Below are positions 17,801-24,602 of a stretch of 33,081 bases of DNA, in pieces. A program made the translations under genes and the position numbers. Origin of the DNA: Clostridia bacterium (GTDB taxonomy: Bacteria > Bacillota > Clostridia > Oscillospirales > Acutalibacteraceae). The stretch covers positions 1 to 33,081 of the forward strand of contig JAFWVC010000050.1 of assembly GCA_017518415.1 (NCBI GenBank), read 5' to 3'. How positions within the stretch are numbered: the stretch's first letter is position 1; the number at the start of each line of letters is the position of its first letter. The notes beneath the pieces were generated by a model, which was not told the DNA's origin, searched no databases, and was given only the letters and a program-made list of their open reading frames with translations.

Positions 17801-18088
17801 TTCGTCGTACAGGACGTTTCTCTGGCCGACGGGCCGGAACCGGCCGCGGAAGAGGTACCTGCCACACCGGCCACATCCGCCGTACCTGCCACACCGGCCA
17901 CACCGGCCACATCCGCCGCGCCGGCCACACCCGGCGCGCCGGCCGCACCGGCACAACCGGCGCCGGTACAAACCGCCCCGGCCGACGAACCGACGGCGGA
18001 TGCTCCGGCTGACCTCGCCCCGGAAGACGAGGAAGACTTTCTCAACTCTTTTTATGTTCAGGATGCGAAAGGTGGGGCGGATAAATGA
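14828..18088 (+). CDS. YfhO-family polytopic membrane protein (putative GT-C glycosyltransferase)
   Basis: 1086 residues. YfhO proteins are predicted GT-C enzymes that transfer a sugar from undecaprenyl phosphate to envelope polymers; Bacillus YfhO serves lipoteichoic acid glycosylation with CsbB. Residues 1-520 hold about a dozen membrane helices, with the early extracytoplasmic segment DMHHQYAPLLAYLRDSI typical of the family. Residues about 530-910 are an extracytoplasmic beta-rich region. A last helix (918-938) precedes an acidic Pro/Ala/Thr-rich cytoplasmic tail of about 148 residues with PATPATS repeats, ending in EDEEDFLNSFYVQD. The tail is an addition compared with Bacillus YfhO (about 860 residues). 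AAAGGTG precedes the start. The stop overlaps the GT2 start (ATGA), so the two are coupled. The acceptor is unknown. Confidence 0.85.
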   Translation: MIPAKDSLFKRSVSAALVLIAALLFLLAAMPKEGSFSVDYPLQEKVYVFGLLLLTGLVCGAAVWMIFRTPQQDRQPRAFLIPLLSGLLALGLLALGYVRVGMWPIGKESAMIVDMHHQYAPLLAYLRDSITGGGNVLYSFETGLGSSFLPMFGYYLASPLNVLLVLFPDRLLTEGILCITMLKVTLSAVFFACMLQYVYKRRTAAVTVVSVLYALMIYMLAYSWNVMWLDVIMVLPLVLLSFERLMRTGRFGAYIFSLAYVLYANYYIGFMACIFLTLYFIAFLLRTRRTAAQNASATLRFFIGSALAGGLVMALLLPVYFGLLQTSAVGASMPDTAANFTLFDLLGRHLYGVTPTIRSGNLPNIACGMLAVVTLPLFATLKTIPLRRRLTYGGLWLVMALSMVVNRFDLLWHGLHAPNDLPYRFSFLYSLVLLLIAYETLLHLKDVSVKQVCLSCAGLAAYLVVEEKFGGGTYGFRSIYVSLLLIGLYGLIAALAGNKVLRTRVAYACLLCVVTAELISHTGQTLEQLNRQEYYTDHQYYVDNLVTETVGQAVRDTQAIAADQLGGQTFYRMEFLPRRTLVDTALFRYRGLTLFSSSNYYQTTRLMNALGFASNGVNSYAYRAFIAPVDSLLGVRYLISNTTQDTVRQLRLLDTVTRSDEPDGENAQTYYIYENQAALPVAFMVQPSVRTWEYSYYDPVTTQQSLFEAITTGLSGTLYTVAPVSVAENASNGSVNPSVSSTYISMSGGSTAARFNATIEAAGQCYVYVDCRAARSASAVVQSAGETFNYSVSPREPYMIDVGIRHPGDVVQVSLTADSGCGGHLYVLTLNEAYCNAALKALRDDAMAVTQYTESNIVGTVNASYSGVLMTTIPYDKGWHVKVDGKTVDTFAVSDALLAFDLSAGSHVVELSFWPRGLTAGLIISGLCAAVVAVLLILLRRRPGDDVTGETFFDGETPAGPPEDPAGDLPFVWEKPAPADAPDDAQWAEDAFVVQDVSLADGPEPAAEEVPATPATSAVPATPATPATSAAPATPGAPAAPAQPAPVQTAPADEPTADAPADLAPEDEEDFLNSFYVQDAKGGADK
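17855..17917 (+). repeat. Tandem repeat coding for PATPATS units in the YfhO tail
   Basis: A 27-bp unit (17855-17881, beginning GTACCTGCCACACCGGCCAC) is followed by a second copy (17882-17917) that carries one extra 9-bp CCGGCCACA-type subunit. All units are multiples of three, so the frame is kept. A degenerate third copy follows to about 17940. Confidence 0.8.
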
Positions 18089-19026
18089 TCGCCGTGCTGA
18101 TGCCCGTATTCAACGAAGGGGATATTATATATCAAAATGTACAAACTGTACATGAATTGTTGCAGAAAGAAGCGATCGAGCACACCTTTTTGCTGGTGGA
18201 CGACGGTTCCCGCGACCGCACCTGGGAGGAAATGAACCGCCTGGCCGACGATCTGCCGGGGGTCACGCTGCTGCGGCTGTCCCGCAATTTCGGCAAAGAG
18301 GCGGCGCTGTGCGCCGGGCTGGAACACGCCGAGGGCGACGCCGTGCTGGTCATGGACGCCGATTTGCAGCATCCGCCCGCCTGCATCCCGGAAATGGTGC
18401 GCCTGTGGCGGCAGGAAGGCTACGACGTCGTCGAGGGCGTCAAGCGCAGCCGCGGGAAGGAAAGCTTCTTTGCCAAGGGGTTTGCGCTGCTGTTTTACCG
18501 CAGTTTTCGCAAAAGCACCGGCATGGATATCGGCGTGGCGTCCGACTTCAAGCTGATGGACCGCACCGTCGTCGAAGCGTGGAAACAGTTCGGCGAAAAA
18601 GACACCTTTTTCCGCGGCTTATCCGCGTGGGAGGGCTTCCGGCGCTATGCGCTGCCCTTTGACGTCGCGCCCCGCGCCGGCGGCAAAAGCAAATGGTCGC
18701 TGCGCGCCCTGGTCCGGCTGGCGATCCGTTCGCTGACGTCGTATACAGCGGCGCCGCTGTTCTTCGTTTTCTGGCTGGGTGTGGCGACCGGATTTGCCGC
18801 GCTGTTGATGATCGTCGACACGCTGTACAACTTCTTCTCCGGCCGGGCCGCCACTGGGTTTTCCACCGTCATCCTGCTGCAGCTGCTCATCGGCAGCGCG
18901 ATCATGCTGTCGCTGAGCGTCATCGGCCTGTATGTGGCAAAGATATACGAAGAAGTCAAGGGCCGCCCGCGCTATCTGCTGCGGCAGGTCCGCAAACCGG
19001 AACAAAAGGAGAAAGACCATGGATAA
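18085..19026 (+). CDS. CsbB/GtrB-like GT2 glycosyltransferase with C-terminal membrane helices
   Basis: 313 residues. Family 2 glycosyltransferase that would load a sugar onto undecaprenyl phosphate on the cytoplasmic face. Motifs: MIAVLMPVFNEG at the N-terminus, LVDDGSRDRTW, the DxD element VMDADLQHPP (about 90-96) and FFRGLSAWEGFRR. Two membrane helices (about 228-252 and 268-292) end the protein, as in CsbB, GtrB and Dpm1-like enzymes. Its start overlaps the yfhO stop, supporting a donor-synthesis plus transfer pair. The third member known from such systems, a GtcA-type flippase, is not in this window. The end overlaps folB by 8 nt. Sugar identity cannot be read from sequence. Confidence 0.88.
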   Translation: MIAVLMPVFNEGDIIYQNVQTVHELLQKEAIEHTFLLVDDGSRDRTWEEMNRLADDLPGVTLLRLSRNFGKEAALCAGLEHAEGDAVLVMDADLQHPPACIPEMVRLWRQEGYDVVEGVKRSRGKESFFAKGFALLFYRSFRKSTGMDIGVASDFKLMDRTVVEAWKQFGEKDTFFRGLSAWEGFRRYALPFDVAPRAGGKSKWSLRALVRLAIRSLTSYTAAPLFFVFWLGVATGFAALLMIVDTLYNFFSGRAATGFSTVILLQLLIGSAIMLSLSVIGLYVAKIYEEVKGRPRYLLRQVRKPEQKEKDHG

Positions 19027-19390
19027 GATCTTTATACAGGGCTTGCAGGTCTTTGCCTACCACGGCGTCAACCCGGAAGAAAAACGGGACGGGCAGCTGT
19101 TTATCGCCGACATCACGGCGGAGCTGGACCTGACGGCCGCCGGCGAAAGCGACAACCTCGCCGAAACCGTCAGCTATTCCGCTTTGATCAAGCGCGCCGG
19201 CGCCGTCCTGCGCGACGAGCGCTACAACTTGCTGGAAACGGCCGCCCTGCGCGTAATCCGGGCGCTGCTTTACGAATACCGCGCACTGAGCCGCGTCACC
19301 GTCCGGCTGCAGAAGCCGCAGGCGCCCATCCGCGCCCGGTTTGACACGGTGGGCGTGGAGATTTCCCGCTCCCGGGAGGATCTGGCATGA
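19019..19390 (+). CDS. folB: Dihydroneopterin aldolase FolB
   Basis: 123 residues. Converts 7,8-dihydroneopterin to 6-hydroxymethyl-7,8-dihydropterin in folate synthesis. Family marks: DKIFIQGLQVFAYHGVNPEE (Glu21 binds the pterin), NLAETVSYSAL, NLLETAALRV and the catalytic Lys in VRLQKPQAPI. The start at 19019 lies in the last codons of the GT2 gene with AAAAGGAGAAAG upstream; longer frames run into that gene. It overlaps folK by 4 nt. Confidence 0.93.
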   Translation: MDKIFIQGLQVFAYHGVNPEEKRDGQLFIADITAELDLTAAGESDNLAETVSYSALIKRAGAVLRDERYNLLETAALRVIRALLYEYRALSRVTVRLQKPQAPIRARFDTVGVEISRSREDLA

Positions 19391-19884
19391 AACGGGCTGT
19401 CGTCGCGCTCGGCAGCAATCTGGGCGATTCCCGCCGGATCCTGACGCAGGCCGTCACCGCGCTGGACGCGCTGCCCGGCACCGGAATCCTCGCCGTATCC
19501 GGCCTGTACCGCACGGCGCCGTGGGGTTACGCCGATCAGCCGGATTTTCTCAACGCCGCCGTACTGCTGGCAACGCCGTTATCTCCCCGCGCGCTGCTTG
19601 GCGCCTGCCTGGGCATAGAAGCGGCCGCCGGCCGCCGGCGCACCTTCGCCAACGCCCCCCGGCCGCTCGACCTCGACCTGCTGCTGTACGAAGGCGTTGT
19701 CATGCAGGAACCGGAGTTGACGCTGCCGCACCCCCGTATGCAGGAGCGGGCCTTCGTGCTCGTGCCGCTGGCAGACCTGTTTCCGGACGGCGAAGCGCTG
19801 GGGTATCGCTTCACGGAGTACCTCCGGCGGGCGGATCGCTCCGGCGTAGAGGCGTTGGGACCCTGGTTTCTGCCGCAAGAATAG
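19387..19884 (+). CDS. folK: 2-amino-4-hydroxy-6-hydroxymethyldihydropteridine diphosphokinase FolK
   Basis: 165 residues. Transfers pyrophosphate from ATP to the pterin made by FolB. Motifs: VVALGSNLGDSRR, SGLYRTAPWGYADQPDFLNAA, RPLDLDLLLY (metal-binding aspartates) and LPHPRMQERAFVLVPLADL. Directly coupled to folB (ATGA overlap). folE and folP are not in the window. Last gene of the operon, followed by a terminator. Confidence 0.94.
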   Translation: MKRAVVALGSNLGDSRRILTQAVTALDALPGTGILAVSGLYRTAPWGYADQPDFLNAAVLLATPLSPRALLGACLGIEAAAGRRRTFANAPRPLDLDLLLYEGVVMQEPELTLPHPRMQERAFVLVPLADLFPDGEALGYRFTEYLRRADRSGVEALGPWFLPQE

Positions 19885-19942
19885 TTCCTTTTTGTATTTT
19901 TACGCTTTGTTTATACTGCTTGTAATTTATGTGGGCGCAAAA

Positions 19943-19970
19943 AAGCCGCCGGGCAACCGGCGGTTTCTTT
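19943..19970 (+). terminator. Terminator of the yfhO-folK operon
   Basis: Stem AAGCCGCCGG/CCGGCGGTTT with a GCAA tetraloop, followed by CTTTCT. It lies 58 nt after the folK stop. Confidence 0.75.
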
Positions 19971-19979
19971 CTGATACAC

Positions 19980-20009
19980 AAAAAGAGCCCTGCGCAGGCA
20001 GGGCTCTTT
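19980..20009 (-). terminator. Terminator of acpP
   Basis: Stem AAAGAGCCCTG/CAGGGCTCTTT with loop CGCAGG, 11 nt past the acpP stop. On the - strand the stem runs into a TTTTT tract. The + side has only CGGTTTTGG, so it may act weakly both ways. Confidence 0.8.
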
Positions 20010-20019
20010 CGGTTTTGGT

Positions 20020-20250
20020 TCAGGACATATTCTCTTCGATAAAGGTGACCAGTTCACCGACGGTGCGGATGCGTTCGATCTCTTCGTCCGGGATCTCCAC
20101 GTCAAACTCGTCTTCCAGCGACATCAGCATATCTACCACATCCAAAGAATCCGCCCCGAGGTCGTCCGCAATATTCGTTTCCGGAGTAATCGCGTCTTCT
20201 TCTACGTCAAACTGTTCGCTCAAAATGGTTTTGATCTTTTCCAATACCAT
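20020..20250 (-). CDS. acpP: Acyl carrier protein
   Basis: 76 residues, strongly acidic. Carries growing acyl chains on a 4'-phosphopantetheine attached to Ser35 in GADSLDVVDM. The usual helix pattern and length fit fatty-acid ACPs. The start at 20250 (MVLEKIKTIL) is chosen because the Shine-Dalgarno AAGGAAGG ends 9 nt upstream of it, while it directly abuts the alternative ATG at 20259. Monocistronic between its own promoter and terminator; no fab genes are nearby. Confidence 0.95.
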   Translation of the reverse strand: MVLEKIKTILSEQFDVEEDAITPETNIADDLGADSLDVVDMLMSLEDEFDVEIPDEEIERIRTVGELVTFIEENMS

Positions 20251-20299
20251 GGGTTTCATCCTTCCTTAAAAATCAATACCCGCCCGGCGCAAGAGGGGA

Positions 20300-20329
20300 T
20301 TGTTTTTTGTTCCCGGGATGTGCTATACT
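20300..20329 (+). promoter_or_regulatory. Candidate promoter for aroE-aroK
   Basis: TTGTTT (20300-20305), 18-bp spacer, extended -10 TGCTATACT with TATACT at 20324-20329. The spacer contains the palindrome TTCCCGGGA (20310-20318). Leader to the aroE start is about 110 nt. Confidence 0.55.
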
Positions 20330-20366
20330 GTCCACAGGAACCGCGGCCGCGCGTCTTCTATAAGCA

Positions 20367-20395
20367 ATAGTATGTATTTTAGGCTGATTTGTCAA
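20367..20395 (-). promoter_or_regulatory. Promoter of acpP
   Basis: On the - strand, consensus TTGACA (20395-20390), 17-bp spacer, TACTAT (20372-20367). The resulting acpP leader of about 110 nt overlaps the divergent aroE promoter. Confidence 0.75.
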
Positions 20396-20444
20396 TCTGT
20401 TTACGAAAAATTTTTTATTTTTTTTATGAAAGGAGGGGATCCCC

Positions 20445-21278
20445 GTGACGGAACGGAGCTTTGCTTTGCTGGGTCATCCGCTGGGGCACAGCCTTTCTCC
20501 GGTTTTGCACCGGCTTTTGTTCAGCCTGCGGGGAGATCCGGCCCTCTACCGGTTGTACGACGCACCGCCCGCACAGTTCGAGGCGGCGGTACGGTTGCTG
20601 GCGGCGCAGACCGCCGGATTCAACGTGACCATCCCTTACAAGCAGCAGATTTTGCCTCTTCTGGCCGAAGTCCACGGCTGCGCCGCCCGGTGCGGGGCGG
20701 TCAACACCGTGGCGGTCCGGCCGGACGGACTGCACGGCTACAACACCGACGCCGACGGGTTCCTGTATGCGCTGCGCGAGGCCGGGCTGCCGCTGCGCGG
20801 CCGGGTGCTGCTGCTCGGCAGCGGCGGCGCGGCCCGTGTTTTCGCCTTGCTGGCGGCGCAGGCCGGCGCGCAGCTGTCGATACTGGTGCGGCCCGGCAGC
20901 CTGGCTCGCGGGCAGGCCCTGCAGGCGCAACTGACGCACGCCGTACCGGATGCGGCGTGCCGGGTCCTGACGCAGGAACCGGCGGAAGACTTTGATCTGC
21001 TGCTCAACGCCACCCCCGTCGGTATGTTCCCGCACACGGAAGAAGTGCCTGTGTCGCAGGCGCTTTTACGCCGCTGCGCCGGCGTGTTCGACGCCGTATA
21101 CAACCCGCGGCCGACCCTTCTGCTGCAACAGGCGGCGGCCAACGGATCTGCCGTGTGCGACGGGCTGCCGATGCTGGTCGCCCAGGCGGCTGCCGCGCAG
21201 CGGATCTGGTGCGGGTATTCCTACACCTCCGCCCAGTTGGCGGAAGTCTGCCGCCGTTTGGCACAGGAGGCGTTTTGA
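20445..21278 (+). CDS. aroE: Shikimate dehydrogenase AroE
   Basis: 277 residues. Reduces 3-dehydroshikimate to shikimate with NADPH. N-terminal substrate domain: GHPLGHSLSP, NVTIPYK with catalytic Lys66, GAVNTV and NTDADGF with Asp102. Rossmann domain: LLLGSGGAARVF, NATPVGMFP, DAVYNPRPT and the closing GLPMLVAQAA. The start is GTG at 20445 with AAAGGAGGGG 7-8 nt upstream. Its stop overlaps the aroK start by one base (TGATG). Confidence 0.95.
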   Translation: MTERSFALLGHPLGHSLSPVLHRLLFSLRGDPALYRLYDAPPAQFEAAVRLLAAQTAGFNVTIPYKQQILPLLAEVHGCAARCGAVNTVAVRPDGLHGYNTDADGFLYALREAGLPLRGRVLLLGSGGAARVFALLAAQAGAQLSILVRPGSLARGQALQAQLTHAVPDAACRVLTQEPAEDFDLLLNATPVGMFPHTEEVPVSQALLRRCAGVFDAVYNPRPTLLLQQAAANGSAVCDGLPMLVAQAAAAQRIWCGYSYTSAQLAEVCRRLAQEAF

Positions 21279-21784
21279 TGGACCGGATCATCTTATGCGG
21301 GTTCATGGGCTGCGGCAAAAGCACCGTGGGCCGGCTGCTGGCGCAGCGCCTCGGATATTCCTTTGCGGATACCGACGCCTACGTCGAGTGGCAGGCGAAC
21401 CGCTCCATTCCGGAGCTTTTTGCGCAGGAAAAAGAGGCCGGTTTCCGCCGCCGCGAAACCGAGGCCTGCCGGGAACTGGCTGCCCGCACACAGGTGGTAC
21501 TGGCCACCGGCGGCGGCACGCTGCTCAACCCGCAAAATCTGGCGCTGCTGCGGCCCGGCAGCAGCATCTTATACCTGTATATTTCTCCCGAAACCGCCTG
21601 CCGGCGTCTGCGGGACGACACGCTGCGGCCGTTGCTGCAGGTGCCGGACCGCGAGGCGGTCATCCGCCGCCTCTGGGCCGCCCGTGATCCGCTGTACCGG
21701 GCCGTCGCCGACCATGTCGTCAGCGCGCAGGGGGCGCCGGCCGAGACGGTAGAAAAAGCGGCGCAACTTTTTTGTGAAAAATAA
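21278..21784 (+). CDS. aroK: Shikimate kinase AroK
   Basis: 168 residues. Phosphorylates shikimate at O3. Walker A GFMGCGKST (8-16), substrate-binding DTDAYVE, FRRRET and the GGG of LATGGGTLL are all present; the lid region RLRDDTLRPLL follows. Translationally coupled to aroE. The other aro genes are not in the window. No clear terminator follows before the next promoter. Confidence 0.95.
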   Translation: MDRIILCGFMGCGKSTVGRLLAQRLGYSFADTDAYVEWQANRSIPELFAQEKEAGFRRRETEACRELAARTQVVLATGGGTLLNPQNLALLRPGSSILYLYISPETACRRLRDDTLRPLLQVPDREAVIRRLWAARDPLYRAVADHVVSAQGAPAETVEKAAQLFCEK

Positions 21785-21794
21785 TCTCAAAATG

Positions 21795-21823
21795 TGGATT
21801 TTTTCGCTTTACAATGGTATACT
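21795..21823 (+). promoter_or_regulatory. Candidate promoter for the XRE regulator gene
   Basis: Extended -10 TGGTATACT (TATACT 21818-21823) with a poor -35 TGGATT (21795-21800) at 17 bp. The TG extension would compensate. Confidence 0.45.
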
Positions 21824-21877
21824 GCGTTTGTATCCGTCGTTTTCCTCTTTATTTTCCGAGAAAAAAGGGGGTTCATC

Positions 21878-22276
21878 ATGTCCGAACCGCAAAAAGAAAA
21901 GACGTATTTTGCCGAACGCATCCGGGCGCTGCGCAAGCAGTACGGCCTGACACAAAAGCAGGTGGCCGACCGGCTGCAGCTGGAACGCTCCACCTACGCT
22001 TTTTACGAAACCGGAAAAACCACGCCCGGGTTTGAAACGCTGCGGCGGTTGTCCCGCCTGTTCGGCGTGACGGTGGACGATCTGATCGGAGACGCCGCCT
22101 CGCCGACCGCCTTCCTGTTCCGCTCGTCCGAAATGCCGGAATATCAATCCCGGTTGGAAAACCCGCCTCCCGGCATCTCCGGTGAAGAGATGGCGCTGGT
22201 CCTCTTTTTCCGGCAAATGTCCCCGCTGCAAAAACAAAAATGCCTGGAGTTCTTTGAGGTACTCGGAAAACTTTGA
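21878..22276 (+). CDS. XRE-family helix-turn-helix transcriptional regulator
   Basis: 132 residues. A single Cro/C1-type HTH covers about 13-67: FAERIRALRKQYGLTQKQVA, then DRLQLERSTYAFYETGKTTP and FETLRRLSRLFGVTVDDLIG. The C-terminal half (about 95-132) has a helical FFRQMSPLQKQKCLEFFEVL segment common in clostridial XRE proteins and probably used for dimerisation. The start at 21878 follows AAAAGGGGG. Targets are unknown; no convincing operator repeat was seen at its own promoter. It lies 91 nt upstream of serS. Confidence 0.85.
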   Translation: MSEPQKEKTYFAERIRALRKQYGLTQKQVADRLQLERSTYAFYETGKTTPGFETLRRLSRLFGVTVDDLIGDAASPTAFLFRSSEMPEYQSRLENPPPGISGEEMALVLFFRQMSPLQKQKCLEFFEVLGKL

Positions 22277-22367
22277 TTTATTTGTATAATCTTGTGTTGT
22301 TTATACTTTCTGTAAAACAATTCCGGCGAAAAGCCGGGATAATCCAATAAAAAAGGACTGCTGAAAT

Positions 22368-23654
22368 ATGGTAGATATCAAATTGATCCGTACGGAAACC
22401 GCCTATGTCAAAGCGGCCGTGCGCAAAAAAGGCCTGGATCTGGACGACACGATTGACCGGCTTTTGCAGGTGGATACCGAGCGCCGTGCCTTCGGCAGCG
22501 CGCTGGACGCCAAGAAAGCCGAGCAGAACGCCGTATCCAAAAAACTGCCGGTCCTGCGCAAAAACGGCGAGGACGTGACCGACCTGATGGCGCGTATGAA
22601 AACGCTGGCGGCCGAGATCAAGCAGGACGACGCCCGGCTGGCGGAAATAGAAGAGGAATACCAGCAGCTGCTGTGCTGCCTGCCCAATCTGCCAGACGAC
22701 GACCTGGAAGCCGGCGGCAAGGAAAACAACAAACCGGTCCGCTTTTTCGGCGAACAGCCCGTTTTCGACTTTCAGCCGAAAAACCATGTGGAACTGTGCG
22801 AAAGCCTGGGGCTGATCGATTACGAGCGCGGCGCGAAGATCGCCGGCAACGGCTCGTGGATCTACCGCGGCATGGGCGCCCGGCTGGAATGGGCTCTGCT
22901 CAACTACTTTATCACCGAACATATCAACGACGGGTACGAACTGATCCTCCCGCCGCACATGCTCGGGTATACCTGCGGCTACGTGGCCGGCCAGTTCCCG
23001 AAGTTTACCGACGAGGTGTACTGGATTGCCAACCCGACGAGCAACGACAAGCGCTTTTTGCTGCCGACGGCGGAGACCGCGCTGGTCAACCTGCACCGCA
23101 ACGAGATTCTTTCGGCTGATGAGCTGCCCAAAAAATACATCGCGTACACCCCGTGCTACCGGCGTGAAGCCGGCAGCTATCGTTCGGAAGAGCGCGGCAT
23201 GATCCGCGGCCACCAGTTTAATAAGGTTGAAATGGTGCAGTACACCGCGCCCGATCAATCCGACAAAGCGTTTGAAGAACTGGTCGGCAAGGCGGAGCGG
23301 CTGCTGCAGAAGCTCGGCCTGCATTATCGCCTGAGCAAGCTGGCCGCGGCCGACTGCTCCTTCTCGATGGCCCGCACCTACGACGTGGAGGTCTGGATCC
23401 CCAGCATGGGCATTTACAAGGAAGTCAGCTCCGCCTCCAACGCGCGGGATTATCAGGCCCGCCGCGGCAACATCAAAATGCGCGGCGCCGACGGCAAGCT
23501 GCAGTTGGTGCACACCCTCAACGCCTCCGGCCTGGCCACCAGCCGTGTGCTGCCGGCCATTGTCGAACAGTTCCAGAACGCGGACGGCTCCGTTACGGTG
23601 CCGGAAGCGCTGCGTCCTTTCATGGGCGGTGTGGAAAAGATCACCAAAGCCTGA
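22368..23654 (+). CDS. serS: Seryl-tRNA synthetase
   Basis: 428 residues, class II synthetase. N-terminal coiled-coil arm (about 25-100) that reads the long tRNA-Ser variable arm; catalytic core with motif 2 PCYRREAGSYRSEERGMIRG and motif 3 LNASGLATSRVLPAIVEQFQ. The 91-nt gap from the XRE gene has a small hairpin CCGGC-GAAAA-GCCGG (22323-22337) without a T-run; it is too short for a T-box leader, so no tRNA-sensing control is seen here. No strong separate promoter is evident. A bidirectional terminator follows. Confidence 0.96.
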   Translation: MVDIKLIRTETAYVKAAVRKKGLDLDDTIDRLLQVDTERRAFGSALDAKKAEQNAVSKKLPVLRKNGEDVTDLMARMKTLAAEIKQDDARLAEIEEEYQQLLCCLPNLPDDDLEAGGKENNKPVRFFGEQPVFDFQPKNHVELCESLGLIDYERGAKIAGNGSWIYRGMGARLEWALLNYFITEHINDGYELILPPHMLGYTCGYVAGQFPKFTDEVYWIANPTSNDKRFLLPTAETALVNLHRNEILSADELPKKYIAYTPCYRREAGSYRSEERGMIRGHQFNKVEMVQYTAPDQSDKAFEELVGKAERLLQKLGLHYRLSKLAAADCSFSMARTYDVEVWIPSMGIYKEVSSASNARDYQARRGNIKMRGADGKLQLVHTLNASGLATSRVLPAIVEQFQNADGSVTVPEALRPFMGGVEKITKA

Positions 23655-23667
23655 TACCATGCAACAA

Positions 23668-23699
23668 AAAAGGGCCTTCCCGATCGGGGAGGCCCTTTT
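23668..23699. terminator. Bidirectional terminator between serS and noc
   Basis: Stem AAAAGGGCCTTCCC, loop GATC, GGGGAGGCCCTTTT, with T-runs in both directions. It serves the convergent serS (+) and noc (-). Confidence 0.92.
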
Positions 23700-23700
23700 C

Positions 23701-24525
23701 TTATGTCCCCGCGGCCTGTCGGTCCGGCTTTTTCAGGATCCGGACGCGGTATTCCACGTATTCCTCCGTCTCATTTTTCTCGGAATAGGCCCGTACGCCC
23801 GCCTGCTGCATGCCCTGCAGCGCTTTTTCGATCGTGTTGGAAAACACGCGCACGTCCCGCAGCACAGGCGGCGGCAGTTTGCGGCGGCGGCCGGTCAGCG
23901 TCGCCTCCACCATCCGTTCGGTGCCGGCCACCGTCATTTTGTCCCGGATGACCTTGTTCAACAGCGTTTCCCGCAGGGCGGGCTCTTCTATACGCAGCAA
24001 GGCGCGGGCATGCCGTTCGGTCAGCCCGGCGGCCAGCATTTTTTCCCGCTGATCGGCCGGCAGGCGCAGCAGCCGCAGCTTATTGGCCACCGTCGGCTGC
24101 GCGTACCCCAGCCGATAGGCCACCTCCTCCTGCGACAGCCCGTGTACGTGGATCAACCGGGCGATCGCCTGCGCCTCCTCAAACGGGTTGAGCGCCTCTC
24201 GCTGCAGGTTTTCCGCCAGAGTCAGCACCGCCCGGTCCCGTTCAGTCCGGTCGGCGATCAGGCAAGGGATCCGCTTCATACCGGCCAGTTTGGCGGCCCG
24301 CAGCCGGCGTTCCCCCGCGATCAGCTGCGGTTTTCCGTTTTGCAGGCACACCGTAACGGGCTGCAGCAGCCCGTTTTCCGCAATACTGACCGATAAGGCC
24401 AGCAGCTTTTCGTAAGAAAAGGTCTGCCGGGGCTGATCCGGGCTTTGTATGATGTCCTCGATCGGGATTTCCACCACTTGTCCCGTTTTCGGATAGCCGC
24501 CGGTCTTTTTTTCACTTCCGAACAC
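23701..24525 (-). CDS. noc: Nucleoid occlusion protein Noc (ParB-family CTPase)
   Basis: 274 residues. ParB-like N-terminal CTPase domain with GERRLRAA (71-78) and ENLQRE (105-110), then an HTH (about 129-156) ending in PTVANKLRLLRLP, which fits Noc rather than ParB (ParB usually has an IxNxLRLL segment). Noc binds DNA sites across the chromosome and blocks Z-ring assembly over the nucleoid in Bacillus. Position after rsmG is the classical noc place. The start is GTG at 24525 with GGGAGG 7 nt upstream. Only about 17 residues precede the core (VVEIPIEDI), shorter than B. subtilis Noc, whose N-terminal amphipathic helix attaches it to the membrane. ParB cannot be fully excluded, since no separate parAB is in view. 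Confidence 0.85.
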   Translation of the reverse strand: MFGSEKKTGGYPKTGQVVEIPIEDIIQSPDQPRQTFSYEKLLALSVSIAENGLLQPVTVCLQNGKPQLIAGERRLRAAKLAGMKRIPCLIADRTERDRAVLTLAENLQREALNPFEEAQAIARLIHVHGLSQEEVAYRLGYAQPTVANKLRLLRLPADQREKMLAAGLTERHARALLRIEEPALRETLLNKVIRDKMTVAGTERMVEATLTGRRRKLPPPVLRDVRVFSNTIEKALQGMQQAGVRAYSEKNETEEYVEYRVRILKKPDRQAAGT

Positions 24526-24602
24526 AATACCGCCTCCCTTTTTTCTTACTGTACCACAAAAGGGAGACGGTATTTGTCACAATCCTGTTGTCGATTTTTT
24601 GT

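Noticed and set aside
22277..22367. Possible T-box leader before serS
   Set aside because: The gap is only 91 nt, with a small CCGGC/GCCGG hairpin and no T-box sequence, specifier loop or terminator.
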